Under the pieces are notes generated by a model. That model worked only from the letters and a program-made list of their open reading frames with translations, did no database searches and was not told the origin of the DNA. A DNA stretch of 64,000 nucleotides from Terriglobia bacterium (GTDB lineage Bacteria > Acidobacteriota > Terriglobia > Bryobacterales > Bryobacteraceae). Every line of letters begins with the position of its first letter. Within the stretch, counting starts at the first letter, position 1. A program made the position numbers and the translations under genes. Where the stretch lies: contig JAIQFI010000014.1 of the NCBI GenBank assembly GCA_020073345.1, forward strand, positions 55,520-119,519, in the 5' to 3' direction. This document shows positions 60,611-64,000 of this stretch, one piece after another.

Positions 60611-62328
60611 GGCAAGCTGAACACGTAAATCGCGTTGTGCCCGGAGGGAGTCTTCAACTCGGGAACTTCGGCCGCCAGCTCGGGAACTTTCAGATTGTCG
60701 CCCGTCATCACCGCGATGTACTGCTTGCCGTTCACCGCGTAGCTGATGGTGCTGACCGAAACATTCCCGCCCAGGATCGATTCCCAGAGCTGCTTTCCAG
60801 TCTCCGCATCGAACGCGCGGAAGCGCCGGGACATGTCCCCGTGAAATACGAGGTCCCCCGCTGTGGCCAACATGGCCCCGTTGCCGGGAGCGCGGCCGAG
60901 GTCAAAGCGCAGGATCTCTCCTGTCGACAAGTTGATTTTGGCGAGGCCCGTGAGAGCCTTGGGATCGGAGCCGGGTCGCGGCACCACTTTCCAGCCTCCG
61001 CGACCGGCAGGACCGGCGGTAGTCAACTCGCGGCAGTTGTCGATGTAGGACGTGTACAGCGAATTCGTCGACGGTGAATACGCCGTGGGCCAGTAGCTGC
61101 GCGTGTTCCAGTAGCAGATGGTGTGCTTCTCGCCGGGCGTCTTGAACACGTTGTCCCAGTTAATGGACGTCCTGCCGGTCTTGACGTCGATGCCGGAGAT
61201 GACGCTTTCCGGGGCGTCAAACGGGAACGGCTCGGCCCAGAGAAACTTTCCCGTGGAACGGTCCAGCACGAAGAGGCCGCCGGCTTCGCCGATGGTGACC
61301 GCCAGATCGACGTCCTGCCCGCGCGGAATGTCGGGATTAATCCACTTCACGAACTTGGGATCGGGATTCAGACGCGTGCGAACCAGCGTCCGTTCATGGG
61401 TGTAATCGGAGTCCCAATCGTCGCCAGGGAGATGCTGGTAATACCAGGCTAGTTTCCCCGTGTTGGGGTCGAGAGCGATGGTCGAATTGCTGTAGAGGTC
61501 GGCGGGCGCGGTGCGAGAGACGGCGTCGGGATTTCCGTCGTGACGCGCCGAGCGCTGGTCCGGCATCGGATTGGCAACGCCCCAATAGAGCATCTTGCGC
61601 ACCGGATCGTAGGCGCCGGGCAGCCCCCAGGTGGATGCCAGCCGCTTGTCCACGGCCGCGCCAGCCCAGCTTTCGTCGCCGGGTTCGCCTGTCGCGGGAG
61701 TGGTATAGAATCGCCAGACTTCCTTGCCGGTGAGGGCGTCGTGCGCGGAGATGTAGCAGTTCGCACGATTGCCCGCGCAGGCGCCGCCGGAGATCACTTT
61801 GCCCTCGACGATCAGCGGTCCGGACGTGTTCCCGCGCGAATCGACCTTAGTCTGCCAGCGCGGCTCGCCGGTGCGCGCATCCAGGCCGACCACGAAACTG
61901 TCGGGCGCGGTGTAGGCCACGATGTCCTGGTAAATCGCCAGCGACTTGGTGCGTCCCTGGGCGGCGACGTTGGCGGGCACGTTGCGCTTGTATTCCCACA
62001 GGACGTTCCCGTTAGTAGCATCCAGGGCTTGTACAACGGCTCCGGGATTCACCACGTACATGACGCCGTTATGAATGATCGGGATGGTCTCGGTCTGACC
62101 GGCGCCCATGCCACGTGTCCAGGTCATGCGGAGCTGGCCGACGTTCTGCTTGGTGATCTGCTTCAGCGGGCTGAAGCGCTGGGCGTCGTAAGTCCGGCTG
62201 AACATCAGCCAGTCGTCGGGGCTCGGGTTTTCGAGCATCTGCTGCGTGACGGGCACGTAGCGCTGAACCTGCCCTGTTAACAGCGGACCTATCAGCAGCG
62301 AGGAGCACAGGAGGAGAATGCGGGTCAT
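60607..62328 (-). CDS. PQQ-dependent alcohol dehydrogenase-like quinoprotein
   Basis: 573 residues from the ATG at 62328, with a signal peptide (ILLLCSSLLIGPLLTGQ). The eight-bladed propeller has W-motif repeats (ALDATNGNVLWEYKR, VGLDARTGEPRWQTKV, SAHDALTGKEVWRFYT, IALDPNTGKLAWYYQ, FVLDRSTGKFLWAE, RAFDAETGKQLWE). The catalytic Asp is D306 in PGDDWDSDY; D308, two residues on, is the position occupied by Asp in lanthanide-dependent XoxF-type enzymes and by Ala in calcium MxaF. The vicinal Cys-Cys is missing; two cysteines (C184, C191) flank GNRAN instead. Periplasmic alcohol or aldehyde oxidation is likely. A perfect TATAAT at 62337-62342 on this strand predicts a nearly leaderless message. Confidence 0.9.
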   Translation of the reverse strand: MTRILLLCSSLLIGPLLTGQVQRYVPVTQQMLENPSPDDWLMFSRTYDAQRFSPLKQITKQNVGQLRMTWTRGMGAGQTETIPIIHNGVMYVVNPGAVVQALDATNGNVLWEYKRNVPANVAAQGRTKSLAIYQDIVAYTAPDSFVVGLDARTGEPRWQTKVDSRGNTSGPLIVEGKVISGGACAGNRANCYISAHDALTGKEVWRFYTTPATGEPGDESWAGAAVDKRLASTWGLPGAYDPVRKMLYWGVANPMPDQRSARHDGNPDAVSRTAPADLYSNSTIALDPNTGKLAWYYQHLPGDDWDSDYTHERTLVRTRLNPDPKFVKWINPDIPRGQDVDLAVTIGEAGGLFVLDRSTGKFLWAEPFPFDAPESVISGIDVKTGRTSINWDNVFKTPGEKHTICYWNTRSYWPTAYSPSTNSLYTSYIDNCRELTTAGPAGRGGWKVVPRPGSDPKALTGLAKINLSTGEILRFDLGRAPGNGAMLATAGDLVFHGDMSRRFRAFDAETGKQLWESILGGNVSVSTISYAVNGKQYIAVMTGDNLKVPELAAEVPELKTPSGHNAIYVFSLP

Positions 62329-63226
62329 CGTGACGAATTATACTCGATTTGTGCGTACTGCCTTGCTGTTGCTGCTTCCTATGATGCTGCCGGCTGCGGA
62401 TTTAACCATCGACCATGTGACCGTCGCGGGGAAAGACTTGAAGGCGATGCAGTCGACGCTCGCGGCGCTGGGGATTCCCACCGAATACGGCGGGCCGCAT
62501 AGCAATCATGCCACGGAGATGGCGCTGACCAGCTTTCCGGATGGCTCGTATCTGGAGCTGATCGCGATCCAGCCCCAAGCCGATCCGGCGGCGGTCGCGG
62601 CACATTACTGGTCGAAACGCATGCAAAATGACGCAGGACCCTCCGCGTGGGCCGTTCGGCCAATGGACCTGGCAGCCGAGGTCAAGCGTCTGCAGGCTGC
62701 CAGCGTCGCCGTGAACACGCCGGTTCGCGCTGGACGCGCTCGGCCCGACGGTGTGCGCCTGGAGTGGGAAACAGCGAACGTGGGCGCCGGTCCGAACGGC
62801 ATGTTCTTTCCGTTTATGATCCGCGATTTCACGCCGCGCGAGCAGCGGGCGTATCCGAGTGGCAAGCCCACAACTCAGGACTTCGGCGGCGTAGCGCGCG
62901 TGGTCATCGCGGTTCGCGATCTGCAGGCAGCGGCCAGGCGCTATCGCGACGCATACGGGCTGCCGGAGCCGGTTCAGCAGGACGATGCCAAGTTCGGCGC
63001 CCGGCTGGCTTCTTTCCTCGGTACGCCAGTGGTGCTCGCTACGCCCTTAAACGGCCAATCGTGGCTCGCGGCGAGGCTCGAGAAAATCGGCGAAGGACCG
63101 TGCGCGTTCCTTCTGCGTACGAGAAACACGAGATCTTACCGCATAACTTCTGAGAGCACTTGGTTTGGAATCGCGATTTCCTGGCTGAATACCGGGAAAA
63201 CCGGCTGGTGGCTTGGATTTGAGTGA
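62318..63226 (+). CDS. Exported VOC-superfamily (glyoxalase-like) protein
   Basis: 302 residues from the ATG at 62318, which has an AGGAGGAG tract just upstream. It overlaps the divergent PQQ gene start by 11 nt. A signal peptide (RTALLLLLPMMLPAAD) precedes two beta-alpha-beta-beta-beta units: LTIDHVTVAGKDLKAMQSTLAALG, ATEMALTSFPDGSYLELIAIQ, and GVARVVIAVRDLQAAARRYRDAYGLPEP with AFLLRT. Metal ligands are plausible (H in TIDHVTV, E in YLELIAI) but not all can be placed. The family is broad; the reaction is unknown. Confidence 0.82.
   Translation: MRVIVTNYTRFVRTALLLLLPMMLPAADLTIDHVTVAGKDLKAMQSTLAALGIPTEYGGPHSNHATEMALTSFPDGSYLELIAIQPQADPAAVAAHYWSKRMQNDAGPSAWAVRPMDLAAEVKRLQAASVAVNTPVRAGRARPDGVRLEWETANVGAGPNGMFFPFMIRDFTPREQRAYPSGKPTTQDFGGVARVVIAVRDLQAAARRYRDAYGLPEPVQQDDAKFGARLASFLGTPVVLATPLNGQSWLAARLEKIGEGPCAFLLRTRNTRSYRITSESTWFGIAISWLNTGKTGWWLGFE
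62337..62342 (-). promoter_or_regulatory. Perfect -10 (TATAAT) of the PQQ alcohol dehydrogenase gene
   Basis: TATAAT on the minus strand ends 9 nt before the ATG at 62328, so transcription would begin about 2 nt from the start codon. No strong -35 or SD is seen. The element lies inside the coding region of the divergent VOC gene. Confidence 0.5.
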
Positions 63227-63245
63227 TCTGCGATCATTAATCTTT

Positions 63246-64000
63246 ATGGCTAAATTTGTCATCGCTCCGCACATGCGCCTGCAGGAATGGGTCGCCGAAG
63301 AGAAGGGTTACTTTGTCGCCGAGGGCCTGGATTACGAATTCCGCGACGAGCTTTACTCGAAAGAGGGCAAGAAGCACGACCTGGGCGACAAGTTTGGCGC
63401 CTATCAAACCTTTGAGAAGGGGCGAACCAGCGACATCAGTTGCGCCTGCCACTGGACGGTCAACGTCGCGGCCACCAACGGGCACGGCAAGCTGTATCGC
63501 GACGCCTACTCGGTTTCGCCGGCCGGTGTTTTCGTGCCGCCGGATTCGCCGATTAAGACCCCCGCCGATCTGGCGGGCGTACCGATCTCGGTTGGCTTTC
63601 AATCCGGCAGCCATTACTCGACCATCCAGGCTTTGGAGCAATATCTGAAACCCGATCAGATCAACCTGTCGTTTTCCGAAGGGCTGCTGTTCCACCGCAT
63701 GGAGCAGCTCATCGACCGGAAGACGCCGGCGGCGTCGCTGTTCAGCGGTCCGTATTATTTCGTGGAGCAACTGGGATTCCGGAAAATTATCGACAGCACC
63801 TTCATGATCGCGACGCTCATCACCGGCGATCCCGAGCCGGAGGATGTGCGCAAGTTTTTCCGCGCGCTGCGCCGCGCTCAGCGTGACATCGATCTGCGAC
63901 CCGAGCTGTACACGCACTATTACAAGAAAGAATTCCCCGCGCGGTTCCACGATCAGATGGACACGCGCCGCTGGGGACCGGGCGAGCGCATCGTCTTCGA
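63246..64000 (+). CDS. Solute-binding (NMT1/SBP-like) protein, cut by window end
   Basis: 251 codons from the ATG at 63246 to the window end without a stop. The pattern is that of ABC-importer binding proteins: MAKFVIAPHMRLQEWVAEEKGYFVAEGLDYEF, KTPADLAGVPISVGFQSGSHY, LSFSEGLLFHRMEQLI, KFFRALRRAQRDIDL. There is no signal peptide, unlike the protein at 38326, so it may be a cytoplasmic enzyme using the same fold, such as a decarboxylase-like protein. The CACHW sequence has one residue between the cysteines and is not a haem motif. Its C-terminus and downstream partners lie outside the window. Confidence 0.8.
   Translation, partial: MAKFVIAPHMRLQEWVAEEKGYFVAEGLDYEFRDELYSKEGKKHDLGDKFGAYQTFEKGRTSDISCACHWTVNVAATNGHGKLYRDAYSVSPAGVFVPPDSPIKTPADLAGVPISVGFQSGSHYSTIQALEQYLKPDQINLSFSEGLLFHRMEQLIDRKTPAASLFSGPYYFVEQLGFRKIIDSTFMIATLITGDPEPEDVRKFFRALRRAQRDIDLRPELYTHYYKKEFPARFHDQMDTRRWGPGERIVF

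Noticed and set aside
63430..63460. CACHW in the right-edge binding protein as a haem site
   Set aside because: Only one residue lies between the cysteines and the protein lacks a signal peptide, so no c-type haem is expected.
1..64000. tRNA, rRNA, CRISPR arrays, insertion sequences, phage or plasmid genes
   Set aside because: I looked for cloverleaf-like, regularly spaced repeat and transposase or integrase signatures and saw none; short or diverged examples could still be missed by eye.

Overview
The window is about 64 kb of high-GC (roughly 60-63 %), gene-dense bacterial chromosome. Gene content points to an acidobacterium of the Solibacter/Bryobacter type: a Kelch protein ends in the TIGR03437-type domain typical of Solibacter, and there is a DUF1592/DUF1552 pair, three dispersed DUF4159 proteins, exported PQQ-propeller proteins, a tannase-type esterase and many multihaem cytochromes. 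I see no rRNA, tRNA, CRISPR array, insertion sequence, phage gene or plasmid function. The assignment rests on gene families only.

Layout. 1-9,774: a truncated DUF4159 gene, a YCII protein, a U32 (RlhA-like) protein, exported DUF4136, gluconate-dehydrogenase-subunit-3 and PEBP proteins, an FMN hydroxy-acid oxidase with an unexpected CxxCH motif, a GntR regulator, a second DUF4159 protein, a tannase/feruloyl esterase and a STAS protein. 9,775-12,647: a membrane coiled-coil protein behind a near-perfect sigma-54 promoter, a 2OG-Fe(II) oxygenase and an exported alpha/beta hydrolase. 12,673-27,073: an electron-transfer region (below). 27,074-30,386: an MBL-fold hydrolase, an FHA-GAF-class III cyclase and a third DUF4159 protein. 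30,426-38,267: a TolC/adaptor/RND efflux operon divergent from a two-component system. 38,326-46,091: an aromatic or CoA-linked catabolic region: RidA, ankyrin, LigJ-like amidohydrolase, LigB-like dioxygenase and solute-binding protein on the minus strand, divergent from CaiB, enoyl-CoA hydratase and quinone oxidoreductase. 46,109-53,511: exported ankyrin, DUF1552 and DUF1592 operon, then a monohaem protein. 53,781-64,000: Kelch/TIGR03437 protein, PQQ-propeller protein, a CysC-PHP-sulfotransferase cassette, pcaHG, a PQQ alcohol dehydrogenase, a VOC protein and a solute-binding protein cut by the window end.

The most striking region is 12,673-27,073. A four-gene minus-strand operon encodes a NuoE-NuoF fusion (NADH/FMN entry), a 713-residue fusion of a NuoG/HoxU-like Fe-S head, two cyclic-nucleotide-binding domains and a DmsB-like four-cluster ferredoxin, a membrane protein with a paired-histidine cytochrome b pattern, and a membrane-anchored decahaem cytochrome c. 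Converging on it, with stop codons overlapping in one CTAG, is a two-gene operon for an outer-membrane beta-barrel protein and a second decahaem cytochrome with an LVIVD-type propeller. Divergent from it is a pentahaem-type cytochrome coupled to a tandem HbpS/GlcG protein. I infer a cAMP-gated NADH-to-cytochrome route, possibly reaching the outer membrane. The families are recognised with confidence; the assembly and its control are inference.

The other coherent unit is CysC (makes PAPS), a YciV-type PHP protein (known family activity on 3',5'-bisphosphates such as pAp) and a sulfotransferase (uses PAPS), packed with overlapping ends.
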